Source of the DNA: an uncultured Oscillospiraceae bacterium
Lineage (GTDB): Bacteria > Bacillota > Clostridia > Oscillospirales > Oscillospiraceae
Length of the DNA stretch: 29,308 bases
Assembly: GCA_910583885.1 (NCBI GenBank)
Contig: CAJUAC010000029.1
Coordinates: 1 to 29,308 of the forward strand
Direction of reading: 5' to 3'
The notes under the pieces are model-generated. The model was not told the DNA's origin. It was given only the letters and a program-made list of their open reading frames with translations, and made no database searches. The position numbers and the translations under genes are program-made. This document shows, piece after piece, positions 7,487 to 15,480 of the stretch; position 1 is the stretch's first letter, and the number at the start of each line of letters is the position of its first letter.

Positions 7487-7515
7487 TTGACAAAATACAA
7501 ATTAGCGGCTATACT
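7487..7515 (+). promoter_or_regulatory. Sigma-A promoter for the tyrS T-box operon
   Basis: TTGACA (7487-7492) and TATACT (7510-7515) with a 17-bp spacer, the same hexamers and spacing as the valS promoter at 3397. Predicted transcription start is near 7522. Confidence 0.85.
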
Positions 7516-7521
7516 ACCTGT

Positions 7522-7872
7522 TATCCGCCTTATTGCCGGGCGGGTGGCTATGTCCTTTCTTTTAACAAAAGGATCGCAGACAACGCGATGACGGGAAGAA
7601 GTAACGGCGTCTAACCCTGCCAAGAGAACCCCTGGCTGGTGGAAAGGGGTGAGGGCGGCGCTGTGAATACCTCCCCGAGCAGCGGACCGAACCGCGCCAG
7701 CCAGGCGCACAGTAGGCTCCGCCGGGCGGCGCCCGATACAGCGCAGAGATCCCCACAGGGATCTTTTGAGGCCGTACCCCGCGAGGGGGCGGTGAACCAG
7801 AGGTGGTACCGCGATGATTCGCCCTCTGTCCATGAATTTCCTTTACGGAAACCGGACAGGGGGTGTTTTTTT
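7522..7872 (+). promoter_or_regulatory. T-box leader, tyrosine-specific (specifier UAC)
   Basis: The leader senses uncharged tRNA-Tyr. The AGTA-type motif of stem I is in GGGAAGAAGTAACG; the GGGA pairs with TCCC just after the specifier. The specifier codon is TAC at 7668-7670 within GTGAATACC. The distal-loop motif GCTGGTG is at 7635-7641. The T-box bulge AGGTGGTACCGCG is at 7801-7813, and the terminator follows at 7820-7872. Both T-boxes in this window carry the same AGGTGG variant in place of the more common AGGGTGG. Confidence 0.93.
7820..7872 (+). terminator. T-box terminator hairpin of tyrS
   Basis: CGCCCTCTGTCC (7820-7831) pairs with GGACAGGGGGTG (7854-7865), including G-U pairs, with a 22-base loop and seven Ts at 7866-7872. 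Confidence 0.85.
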
Positions 7873-7907
7873 ACAGAGGCAGGGCGTTCTATCGGATAAC
7901 AGGCAGT

Positions 7908-7937
7908 TTGCCTGTGGAATGGATACCATGATATAAT
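7908..7937 (+). promoter_or_regulatory. Possible second tyrS promoter downstream of the T-box
   Basis: TTGCCT (7908-7913) and a perfect TATAAT (7932-7937) are separated by 18 bp, between the T-box terminator and the tyrS ribosome binding site. If used, it would give T-box-independent basal tyrS expression. Only 27 bases separate the -10 box from the start codon, which leaves room for a short leader with the AGGAG at 7951-7955. Confidence 0.4.
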
Positions 7938-7964
7938 TTACAGGAATAAAAGGAGATGCAGCTA

Positions 7965-9191
7965 ATGCAGCTTTATGAAGAACTGGTGGCCCGGGGGCTG
8001 ATTGCCCAGGTCACAAACGAGGAAGAAATCCGAGAGATGATAAATGCCGGTAAGGCTACTTTCTATATTGGCTTTGACTGCACGGCGGACAGCCTGACAG
8101 CCGGCCACTTTATGGCGCTGACGCTGATGAAGCGTTTGCAGATGGCAGGCAACCGGCCCATTGCCCTCATCGGCGGCGGCACCACCATGATCGGCGACCC
8201 CAGTGGCCGCACCGACATGCGCAAGATGCTGACCAAGGAGGACATCGACCACAATGCAGCCTGCTTCAAGCGCCAGATGGAGCGGTTCATTGAATTCGGC
8301 GAGGGCAAGGCGCAGATGGTAAACAACGCCGACTGGCTGCTGGGGCTGAACTATGTGGAGCTCCTGCGGGAGGTGGGCGCCTGCTTCTCTGTCAACAATA
8401 TGCTGCGGGCTGAGTGCTACAAGCAGCGGATGGAGAAGGGGCTCAGCTTCCTGGAGTTCAACTATATGATTATGCAGTCCTATGATTTCTACTACCTCTA
8501 CCAGCACTACAACTGCAACATGCAGTTCGGCGGCAACGACCAGTGGAGCAATATGCTGGGCGGTACAGAGCTCATCCGGCGCAAGCTGGGCGAGGATGCC
8601 CACGCCATGACCATTACCCTGCTCACCGACTCCCAGGGCAACAAGATGGGCAAAACTGCCGGGAACGCTGTGTGGCTGGATCCCAACAAGACCAGCCCCT
8701 ACGACTTCTACCAGTACTGGCGGAATCTGGAGGATGCGGATGTAATGAAGTGTGTCCGGATGCTGACATTCCTGCCTCTGGAGCAGATCAACGAAATGGA
8801 CAGCTGGACAGGCAGCCAGCTCAACCAGGCAAAGGAGATCCTGGCCTGGGAGCTGACCAATATGGTCCACGGCCAGGAGGAGGCCGACAAGGCCCAACAG
8901 GCAGCAAAGGCCCTCTTTGGCGGCGGCGGCGACAAGGCAAACATGCCCACCTCAACACTGTCCAACGACCAGTTTGGCGACGGACAGATCGGTATCCTGA
9001 ACCTGCTGGTGGCCTGCGGCCTGGCCCCCTCCAAAGGGGAGGCACGCCGCCTGGTCCAGCAGGGCGGCATATCCGTCAACGACCAGAAGGTGACGGATAT
9101 TGACCAGAAGTTCGGCTGTGAGCTGTTTATGGGGGACGGCCTCCTCATCAAGAAGGGGAAAAAGGTGTTCCACCGCGCAGTAATGGACTGA
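7965..9191 (+). CDS. tyrS: Tyrosyl-tRNA synthetase
   Basis: This 408-residue class I synthetase charges tRNA-Tyr with tyrosine. The HIGH motif is degenerate, as usual in this family (TAGH, residues 45-48), after YIGFDCTADSL. The second signature is KMGKT (227-231). QFGGNDQWSN lies in the tyrosine/ATP pocket. The last 60 residues are an S4 RNA-binding domain (SKGEARRLVQQGGISVN) that contacts the tRNA. The start is the ATG at 7965, nine bases after AGGAG; the in-frame ATG at 7956 touches that site and is unlikely. It is controlled by the Tyr T-box at 7522-7872 and is followed after 4 bases by a small membrane protein gene. Confidence 0.97.
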   Translation: MQLYEELVARGLIAQVTNEEEIREMINAGKATFYIGFDCTADSLTAGHFMALTLMKRLQMAGNRPIALIGGGTTMIGDPSGRTDMRKMLTKEDIDHNAACFKRQMERFIEFGEGKAQMVNNADWLLGLNYVELLREVGACFSVNNMLRAECYKQRMEKGLSFLEFNYMIMQSYDFYYLYQHYNCNMQFGGNDQWSNMLGGTELIRRKLGEDAHAMTITLLTDSQGNKMGKTAGNAVWLDPNKTSPYDFYQYWRNLEDADVMKCVRMLTFLPLEQINEMDSWTGSQLNQAKEILAWELTNMVHGQEEADKAQQAAKALFGGGGDKANMPTSTLSNDQFGDGQIGILNLLVACGLAPSKGEARRLVQQGGISVNDQKVTDIDQKFGCELFMGDGLLIKKGKKVFHRAVMD

Positions 9192-9195
9192 AGCC

Positions 9196-9411
9196 ATGCT
9201 CTCGCTGATAAAAAACCACGTTGGTGAAGCCGCCGCCCCCTTTATTTTCTTGGTCCTGTTTTTGGTGATCGTCGGCGGGGCCCTGTGGCTGACGCCCCGG
9301 ATTGCCAAGTGGCTGGATGAGCGGGATGCCGCCAACAAAGGATATTTTGACGGGATGCTGGAGGAGGACCCCAGCAAAAAAGAGGAGGATTCCCAGGGAA
9401 AAGCTGGCTGA
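9196..9411 (+). CDS. Small single-TM protein downstream of tyrS
   Basis: A 71-residue protein that starts 4 bases after the tyrS stop with only a weak ribosome binding site, so it is probably translated by coupling to tyrS. It has one strong membrane helix at about residues 14-33 (APFIFLVLFLVIVGGALWL). An amphipathic stretch follows (PRIAKWLDERDA), and then an acidic, Lys/Glu-rich tail. I do not recognise the family. Its length and layout resemble small membrane subunits such as YajC, but the sequence shows no convincing YajC signature. It should share the Tyr T-box control of tyrS. Confidence 0.7.
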   Translation: MLSLIKNHVGEAAAPFIFLVLFLVIVGGALWLTPRIAKWLDERDAANKGYFDGMLEEDPSKKEEDSQGKAG

Positions 9412-9487
9412 TCTTCCCCATATCGGCCCTCCATTGGCCCAGCTACCCGGAGAGGGCCGGTATGAGGGCCGCCGGAGGCGTTTGGAA

Positions 9488-9554
9488 GGGCGTGGGGAAA
9501 AGCGCCCTCTCCCCTGCCCGCAAGGTGGAAGTGCGGGCGTGATCCCGCCCTTTT
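9488..9554 (+). promoter_or_regulatory. Hairpin-rich leader before tgt, possible attenuator
   Basis: Three stems fit in about 65 bases. GGGCG (9488-9492) pairs with CGCCC (9503-9507). GCCCGCA (9516-9522) pairs with TGCGGGC (9532-9538). GGGCG (9535-9539) pairs with CGCCC (9546-9550) and is followed by four Ts. The last two share bases 9535-9538 and exclude each other, as in attenuators. The third could also be the terminator of the tyrS operon. No preQ1 riboswitch motif that I know was found. Confidence 0.35.
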
Positions 9555-9608
9555 GCCCCCTTTCCCCGGGAAAACAATCTTATCCAACAGACAGAGGAGG
9601 AGGCCGCT

Positions 9609-10748
9609 ATGTTCAAGGTCATCAAACAGGAGGAGCGGGCACGGCGCGGTGTGTTCTCCTGCGCACACGGCGGGACTGTCCAGACCCCCGTCTTTATGAA
9701 TGTGGGTACCCAAGGCGCTATCAAAGGCGCCGTCAGCGCTCTTGACTTGAAGGAGCTCAAGTGCCAGATCGAGCTAAGCAATACCTACCATCTCCACCTC
9801 CGGCCGGGGGACGAGACGGTCAGGGCGCTGGGAGGGCTCCACAGGATGATGGGCTGGGACGGCCCGATCCTCACCGACTCCGGCGGGTTCCAGGTATTCT
9901 CCCTGGCTAAGCTGCGCAAGATCACCGAGGAGGGCGTAACCTTTGCCTCCCACATCGACGGCCGCCGCGTATTCATGGGCCCCGAGGAATCCATGCGCAT
10001 CCAATCCAACCTTGGCAGCGACATCGCCATGGCCTTTGACGAGTGCGTGGAGAACCCCGCGCCCTATGACTACGTAAAAAAATCCTGCGAGCGCACCCTG
10101 CGCTGGCTGGAGCGCTGCAAGGCCGAGCACAGCCGCCTCAACGCCGCCCCCGGCTGCCTGAACCCTGGCCAGCTGCTCTTTGGCATCAACCAGGGGGGCA
10201 CCTACGAAGATTTGCGGGTCTGGAGTATGAAGGAGAGCGCCAAGCTGGACTGCGACGGCTACGGGATCGGCGGCCTGGCTGTCGGGGAAGAAACCGCCGT
10301 CATGTACCGTATCCTGGATGTGGTGCTGCCCCATGCCCCCTGGGATAAGCCCCGCTACCTCATGGGTGTGGGGACACCGTCCAATATTATCGAGAGCGTA
10401 TGGCGGGGTGTGGACTTCTTTGACTGCGTGATGCCCGCCCGCAATGCCCGCCATGGTAAGCTCTTTACCTGGCAAGGGACGATGAATATAAAAAACGAGC
10501 GCTACAAGCTGGATGACTCCCCGATTGACCCCAGCTGCGGCTGCCCTGTTTGCCGCAGCTTCTCACGGGCCTACCTCCGGCACCTCTTTAAGGCAGAGGA
10601 GATGCTGGCCATGCGTCTGGCTGTGATGCACAACCTATGGTTTTACAATACCCTTATGGAGCGCATCCGCGATGCCCTGGACCATGGCGAGTACGGGGCT
10701 TTCCGGACAGAGTACAGCCAAAAGCTGGGAGAAGCGTTCAAAGGATAA
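9609..10748 (+). CDS. tgt: Queuine tRNA-ribosyltransferase
   Basis: This 379-residue TIM-barrel enzyme swaps guanine-34 for preQ1 (or queuine) in tRNAs with GUN anticodons (Tyr, His, Asn, Asp), the committing step of queuosine modification. TDSGGFQVFSL contains the catalytic Asp (D90). MAFDEC carries D144 in the base pocket, GIGGLAVGE follows, and the nucleophilic Asp is about D272 in FFDCVMPARNARHG. The zinc site is C310, C312 and C315 in SCGCPVCRSFSRAYLRHL, with a downstream His. Length is normal. AGAGGAGG lies just before the ATG. It is the only queuosine gene in the window; preQ1 synthesis or salvage genes must be elsewhere or absent. A terminator follows at 10758-10787. Confidence 0.97.
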   Translation: MFKVIKQEERARRGVFSCAHGGTVQTPVFMNVGTQGAIKGAVSALDLKELKCQIELSNTYHLHLRPGDETVRALGGLHRMMGWDGPILTDSGGFQVFSLAKLRKITEEGVTFASHIDGRRVFMGPEESMRIQSNLGSDIAMAFDECVENPAPYDYVKKSCERTLRWLERCKAEHSRLNAAPGCLNPGQLLFGINQGGTYEDLRVWSMKESAKLDCDGYGIGGLAVGEETAVMYRILDVVLPHAPWDKPRYLMGVGTPSNIIESVWRGVDFFDCVMPARNARHGKLFTWQGTMNIKNERYKLDDSPIDPSCGCPVCRSFSRAYLRHLFKAEEMLAMRLAVMHNLWFYNTLMERIRDALDHGEYGAFRTEYSQKLGEAFKG

Positions 10749-10757
10749 CCGGAACAA

Positions 10758-10787
10758 CCCCCAGGCCAACAAGGGATGGCCTGGGGG
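10758..10787 (+). terminator. Terminator after tgt
   Basis: CCCCCAGGCCA (10758-10768) pairs perfectly with TGGCCTGGGGG (10777-10787), 8-base loop, followed by the pyrimidine tract CTTCTCT. It sits between the convergent tgt and ABC-class ATPase genes. Confidence 0.75.
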
Positions 10788-10821
10788 CTTCTCTATCCGC
10801 GGGGAATCCGAAGCAGGCCCC

Positions 10822-12528
10822 TTAGTATCTGTCAAAGCAGGCAAAGATCTCCTGTAGCCGGGGCCGCGTCAGCCCTGCCGGGACAATACCGCTGCCGCAG
10901 ACAGCCCCCAGCCCCTTCTCCTCCACAACCTTCATCAGTGCTGCCACCACCTCTTCTACCCGCCTGCCTGCCAGGTTCTCCCGGGCGTAGCGCACCATAT
11001 AAGCCAGGCACTGGGTTTGCCCGGCATCTGCCAGCTGCTCCACATAGCGCAGATCCAGCTCCCGGTCGCCTACGGAGAAGGCCGTCTTCCCAAACCGCTT
11101 GACCTTCAGCCGCTCCTGACGGTATCCGTCGCCCCGATAGTTCTTCCTGGCCTGGCTGGAACCAGACAGGTCAATCACCCGCCCTCCGGCAGGCAGGTGG
11201 AACCCGGGCGCGGACAGCACGGGGGCAGGACGGCCCTCCAGCGCCGTCTTGGCCTGTGTGGTGATATCCTTGGCATGGTAGGCGTCCATTTGGAGTACCC
11301 GCCCGGCAATATGGAAGTAGGCTCCGCAGCTGCCTACCACCAGGATCAGGGATATCCCCGCCTTCTGCCACAGATCCAGGGCCCGCTCCAGGAAGGGGGT
11401 GATGGGCTCCTGCTCCCGGGCGATTACCGCCTGCATCAGTTCGTCCCGCACCATAAAGTTGGTGGCAGAGGTGTCCTCGTCCATCAGCAGCAGCTGGCTC
11501 CCCGCCTCCAATGCCTCAGCAATGTTGGCCGCCTGGGAGGTGCTGCCGCTGGCATCCAGGGTGGAAAACCTGGTGGTATCCCGGCTGCTGGGCAGGTGGT
11601 TGATAAAAAGGGAGATATCCGTACCTGTTACCTTGCGGCCGTCCTCCGCCCGGATTTTGACCGCGGTACTGTCGGTGATCACATACTCCCGGCCATCCCC
11701 GGCAATATGGTTATAGACGCCCCGCTCCAGTGCCTTTAACAGGGTGGATTTCCCGTGATAGCCTCCACCGGCAATCAGGGTAATCCCTCGGCGGATGCCC
11801 ATCCCTCGGACAGCCCCCCGGTGGGGCAGCTCCAGTGTCACCGCCGTGGACTCGGGTGAGGAAAAGGGCACTGCGTCCCCCATGGGGCGGTCGGATACGC
11901 CGCTCTCCCGCGGCAGGACCGAGCCATCCGCTACAAAAGCCGCCAGCTCCAGCCGTTCCAGCTCTTTGCGGATGAACTGCTGATCCTCTGCCAGGTCGAT
12001 GACCTTGGCCAGCTCCCCTCTGGGCGTAGTGGCGTACAGCAGGCCCTGTTCCACACAAACCGGGATAAAATCAAACAGGATTTTTTCCAGCTCCCTGGCA
12101 TTGATGGTCCGCCCGTTGGCCGGGAATCCCACCTCAAAGCGCAGCGTGACCGCGCCGCCCCGCACCTCGCAATCCGTCCGCTCCAGCACCTCCTGGCCGG
12201 GGGCGGTGACGGCCAGGACGCCGCTTTTCCCAGAGCCCTTGGCCTGGTGGGAAAACCGGCCCGCCTGGCGGCCAAACCGCCGGAGCAGATAGTCCTCCAG
12301 CGCCGTCCGGTTCCAATCCGCCTCCCAGCAGCCAGCGGGAAATCCTGCCGTCTGCCTGTCCACTGTTACGCTAAGCTGGGACGGCGCAGCAAAGGGGTCG
12401 CCCTGGACATGCTCAATATGCAATGTGTACCGGCCAAAGGACCAGCTGCCCGCCAGGGACTTGTAGGCGGGATAGCTCCTGTGGTCTATGGCGCGCAGGC
12501 TGCTGCGCAGCTCTTCTGATGATTTCAT
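10822..12528 (-). CDS. ABC-class ATPase (PF09818-type)
   Basis: A 568-residue protein of the family annotated as predicted ATPase of the ABC class (MRB1590-like in trypanosomes). It is soluble and not linked to a transporter. Walker A is GGGYHGKST (about 254-262), a signature-like stretch is DASGSTSQAANI (about 325-336), and Walker B is LLLMDEDTSATN (about 346-357), typical of this family. The N-terminal 200 residues are the family's own domain. Bacterial members have no settled role; the trypanosome relative binds RNA. The ATG at 12528 has AAAAGGAG 8 bases upstream. It is a single-gene unit converging on tgt, with its own promoter at 12558-12585. Confidence 0.9.
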   Translation of the reverse strand: MKSSEELRSSLRAIDHRSYPAYKSLAGSWSFGRYTLHIEHVQGDPFAAPSQLSVTVDRQTAGFPAGCWEADWNRTALEDYLLRRFGRQAGRFSHQAKGSGKSGVLAVTAPGQEVLERTDCEVRGGAVTLRFEVGFPANGRTINARELEKILFDFIPVCVEQGLLYATTPRGELAKVIDLAEDQQFIRKELERLELAAFVADGSVLPRESGVSDRPMGDAVPFSSPESTAVTLELPHRGAVRGMGIRRGITLIAGGGYHGKSTLLKALERGVYNHIAGDGREYVITDSTAVKIRAEDGRKVTGTDISLFINHLPSSRDTTRFSTLDASGSTSQAANIAEALEAGSQLLLMDEDTSATNFMVRDELMQAVIAREQEPITPFLERALDLWQKAGISLILVVGSCGAYFHIAGRVLQMDAYHAKDITTQAKTALEGRPAPVLSAPGFHLPAGGRVIDLSGSSQARKNYRGDGYRQERLKVKRFGKTAFSVGDRELDLRYVEQLADAGQTQCLAYMVRYARENLAGRRVEEVVAALMKVVEEKGLGAVCGSGIVPAGLTRPRLQEIFACFDRY

Positions 12529-12557
12529 ATACGGACTCCTTTTAAAAAATTAAATCC

Positions 12558-12585
12558 ATTATAGCCTTTTTTTCGGAATTTGCAA
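12558..12585 (-). promoter_or_regulatory. Promoter of the ABC-class ATPase gene
   Basis: Reading the minus strand, TTGCAA (12585-12580) and TATAAT (12563-12558) are separated by 16 bp, about 30 bases before the start codon. The 333-base divergent gap 12529-12861 otherwise holds the plus-strand promoter at 12783 and a possible 17-codon ORF at 12692. Confidence 0.6.
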
Positions 12586-12691
12586 ATGAGAAAACGGAGA
12601 CACCTCCCTTCCCTGATATTTTTTACCCCGATACGCTCCTGATCGTTTGCCTGTACCATGGAGGGCCAGATATCGGAAAGGAGCCGCATCA

Positions 12692-12745
12692 ATGGACACA
12701 TCCATCACAACAGACATCAGAGGGCGCCGGGGCCTGACAGCCTGA
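12692..12745 (+). CDS. Possible 17-residue micro-ORF
   Basis: An ATG preceded by AAAGGAG (8 bases away) opens a 17-codon frame reading MDTSITTDIRGRRGLTA. It lies in the divergent gap between the ATPase gene and the glycosidase gene. No good promoter is visible directly upstream (TTGCCT at about 12638 is a weak candidate). It may be chance, a leader peptide, or the remains of a lost gene. Confidence 0.2.
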   Translation: MDTSITTDIRGRRGLTA

Positions 12746-12782
12746 TTCTGCGGTTGGTATCTTTTATTCCAGATCAAAGCGG

Positions 12783-12811
12783 TGGACATTTGTGGGAGGC
12801 TGTGCTATAGT
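12783..12811 (+). promoter_or_regulatory. Promoter of the SLH-domain glycosidase gene
   Basis: TGGACA (12783-12788) and TATAGT (12806-12811) with a 17-bp spacer, about 50 bases upstream of the start codon at 12862. Confidence 0.65.
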
Positions 12812-12861
12812 AAGGGATGTTATACCCGTTGGACTATGCAGACGTAAGAAAAGGAGACCCC

Positions 12862-15417
12862 ATGAAACGAGCAGCTTCCCTGACTCTGGCTCTGGTGCTG
12901 GCAGTGTCCCTGCTGCCCTCCACAGCCCTGGCAAACTCGCCCGCCTATGGCAGCGAGGTATGGCTGCGGGACACCGCCCTACAGGAGGGCGTGACCCTCA
13001 GCGAGAACATATTCTGGAGCAGCGGCTACGACAAGCCGCGCCACGAATACTACATCACCTACACCCCCACCGGCGGCGGATCCTATGGGACAGACCGCCC
13101 CGCCACAGGGACGGAGGTTGACCCCGGCCAGCCGGATCCCCCTCCTACAGATACAGATAAACCCAACTGGCTCCTCTCCGCCGGTGCGGCGGCCCTCAGT
13201 CTCGCTGATGGAACCGGTGGGCCGGTGGTCCCCGTAGCGGCTTATGGCACCTCGGTGTGCAACCGTCTGACCATCTCTGAGGCTGCCAGGTACTACGAGA
13301 GCATCGGCTACCGGGTGGTGGGCGCGATCAACGGCGATTTCTACGACACCGCCACGGGCTATCCCCTGGGCATCCTCATCTCTGCCGGAGAACTCCTCTC
13401 CGGTTCCTCCGGCTACTACGCCATAGGCTTCCGCCCCGACGGGAGTGTTGTCATGGGCGAACCCCAGCTGGAGATCACTGCCCGTACCGACACCCAGAGC
13501 GTATCCATCTCCTCTATCAACAAGCCCCGGGTGGAGCAGGCCGGGATTACAATGCTGACCTACGACTACCGCAGTGACCACGACACTGGCAACTCTGTCG
13601 CCACCGACGGCGTCAACGTCCTGGCGGCCATCGTAGGCGGGCGGATCTCCATTGGCAGCGAGGTGACGCTCCAGGTGGAGGAGGTCGTGGAGGATGCCTC
13701 CACACGGACGCTGCGGGAGGATCAGGTCCTGCTGACCATCGCCGCCAACGGCTACGATACCGGGCTGGCCTTCCTGCGCTCACTGGTCCCCGGCCAACTG
13801 GTCACAGCCGCATTTTCCACCCCGGACCCCAGCTGGAACGATGTGTCGGAGGCTGTCGGCGGGCTGTATTTGCTGGTAGCCAATGGCCAGCCCCAGAGTG
13901 ATTTCGAGGTCTCTGCCGCCCCCCGCACCGCCGTGGGAGTGAAGGCCAACGGCGACGTGATCCTCTATACCATTGATGGCCGTCAGAACAATCACAGCAT
14001 GGGCGCATCCCTGGGGGTAGTGGCCCAGCGCATGGCGGAGCTGGGGTGTGTCACAGCCCTGGGCCTGGATGGAGGCGGCTCCACCACTGCCCTGGCCGCC
14101 CTGCCGGACAGCATGACGTCCCAGGTGCTCAACTCCCCCAGCGATAAGACAGAACGGAAGGTATCCAACCACATTTTCCTGCTGGCCCCAGGCCGGGCTA
14201 CTGGCATAGCCGGCAGCGTCTACCTGACCGCCGATGCCCCCGCAGTACTGGCTGGCCATACCGTGGAGCTGTCCGCCACGCTGGCGGACACCAACTACTT
14301 CCCCATGGGCGGCACTGTCCAGCTGGAGGCCAGCGCCGGTGAAATTAATGGCAGCACCTTCACCGCCCCCCAGTCCGGCGGCCTCGTCACTGTCACCGCC
14401 TGGTCCGGCGGCCTCAGTGCCCAGCGGGAGGTGCTGGTGGTGGATGCGCCGGACCAGCTCTCCATCCAGCGCAGCGGCAGCACCATCACCACGCTGACTG
14501 TCGCCCCCGGAGAAACGGTCTCCCTGTCGGCCGCCGCCTCCTACAACCACATGCCGTTGGAAATTTCCCCCACAGACCTGGCCTGGACAGTAGACCCCTC
14601 TGTTGGGACGGTTGACGCCAACGGTGTCTTTACCGCAGCCCTCACCGAGGGCACGGGTGTGCTCACCGCCTCACGGGGCTCCACCAGCGCCACCCTCTCC
14701 GTGACCATTGCGGCAGACAGCCCCTTCGTGGATACGGAAGGCCACTGGGCCGCCCCCTACCTCTCCGGCCTCTACCACCGCGGTATCCTGACCGGCGTGA
14801 CCGTAGACGGGCAGCTATACGCCTATCCAGACAGTGCTGTCACCCGTGCGGAGTTCTCGGTCCTGCTGGCCCGGTACATGGGGCTGAACCCGGCGGACTA
14901 CGCCAGTGTAGAGACCCCCTTTACCGATCTGGAACCGGTGGAGTCCTGGGCAGGGGGTGCAATCCGCGCCATGTACTCCTTGGGCATTGTCAATGGGATT
15001 GACCCGGCCTCCTTTGGTCCCCAGGGCACGCTGACCAGGGCCCAGGCCGTAACCATGCTGGGCCGCCTGCTGGCACTGAAGGATCAGGAAAACGAGCCGC
15101 CGGCCCCCTCCCTCCCAGAGGAGGCTCCAACGGAACTGCCGGAGGAACCAACAGATCCCACCGTCTCCGACAGCCCGGATCTCCCGGCGGAACCTGTGAA
15201 CCAGCCGGAGGAACCCGTTATGCCGGAGCCGGGCAGTGCGGCGGTTGACCTGTCCCAGTTCGAGGACGCAGGCAAGGTCCTGCCCTACGCCTACGAGCAC
15301 TTCCAGACCCTGGTAGGGCTGGGGGTTATCGGCGGCATCAATGGCCGGCTGGACCCTGACGGCGTCATGACCCGGGCCGCAGTATGCAAGGTGCTGGCCA
15401 CCCTGCCCCAGACATAA
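12862..15417 (+). CDS. Secreted phosphodiester glycosidase with SLH modules
   Basis: An 851-residue exported protein. The ATG at 12862 has AAAAGGAG upstream and gives a clean signal peptide (MKRAASLTLALVLAVSLLP, cleavage likely after STALA). The first half holds a NAGPA/DUF2233 domain, with NGDFYDTATGYPLG, RTAVGVKANGDV and LDGGGSTT. In animals this domain removes GlcNAc from a phosphodiester, and bacterial members are predicted to act on glycan phosphodiesters. An Ig-like region rich in Thr and Val follows. Three SLH modules lie at about 620-675, 685-735 and 798-851, the last two separated by a Pro/Glu linker. SLH modules bind pyruvylated cell-wall polymers, so the enzyme is probably held on the wall, perhaps acting on wall teichoic-acid-like or exogenous glycans. 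Confidence 0.92.
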   Translation: MKRAASLTLALVLAVSLLPSTALANSPAYGSEVWLRDTALQEGVTLSENIFWSSGYDKPRHEYYITYTPTGGGSYGTDRPATGTEVDPGQPDPPPTDTDKPNWLLSAGAAALSLADGTGGPVVPVAAYGTSVCNRLTISEAARYYESIGYRVVGAINGDFYDTATGYPLGILISAGELLSGSSGYYAIGFRPDGSVVMGEPQLEITARTDTQSVSISSINKPRVEQAGITMLTYDYRSDHDTGNSVATDGVNVLAAIVGGRISIGSEVTLQVEEVVEDASTRTLREDQVLLTIAANGYDTGLAFLRSLVPGQLVTAAFSTPDPSWNDVSEAVGGLYLLVANGQPQSDFEVSAAPRTAVGVKANGDVILYTIDGRQNNHSMGASLGVVAQRMAELGCVTALGLDGGGSTTALAALPDSMTSQVLNSPSDKTERKVSNHIFLLAPGRATGIAGSVYLTADAPAVLAGHTVELSATLADTNYFPMGGTVQLEASAGEINGSTFTAPQSGGLVTVTAWSGGLSAQREVLVVDAPDQLSIQRSGSTITTLTVAPGETVSLSAAASYNHMPLEISPTDLAWTVDPSVGTVDANGVFTAALTEGTGVLTASRGSTSATLSVTIAADSPFVDTEGHWAAPYLSGLYHRGILTGVTVDGQLYAYPDSAVTRAEFSVLLARYMGLNPADYASVETPFTDLEPVESWAGGAIRAMYSLGIVNGIDPASFGPQGTLTRAQAVTMLGRLLALKDQENEPPAPSLPEEAPTELPEEPTDPTVSDSPDLPAEPVNQPEEPVMPEPGSAAVDLSQFEDAGKVLPYAYEHFQTLVGLGVIGGINGRLDPDGVMTRAAVCKVLATLPQT

Positions 15418-15434
15418 GCAACATCAGCAAAACC

Positions 15435-15466
15435 GGGCCCGGAAGCCGTCTATGGCTTCCGGGCCC
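15435..15466. terminator. Shared hairpin between convergent genes
   Basis: A perfect 13-bp GC-rich inverted repeat (15435-15447 with 15454-15466) lies in the 63-base gap between the glycosidase gene and the minus-strand HD gene. T-runs on both sides are short, but its position suits a bidirectional terminator. Confidence 0.7.
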
Positions 15467-15480
15467 TTGTGCTGTATCAA

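Noticed and set aside
7956..7964. Earlier ATG for tyrS
   Set aside because: It directly follows the AGGAG site, too close for translation; the ATG at 7965 has the normal 9-base spacing.
12559..12789. 76-codon minus-strand frame in the divergent gap
   Set aside because: It covers the -10 and -35 of the ATPase promoter, has no ribosome binding site and no recognisable protein character.
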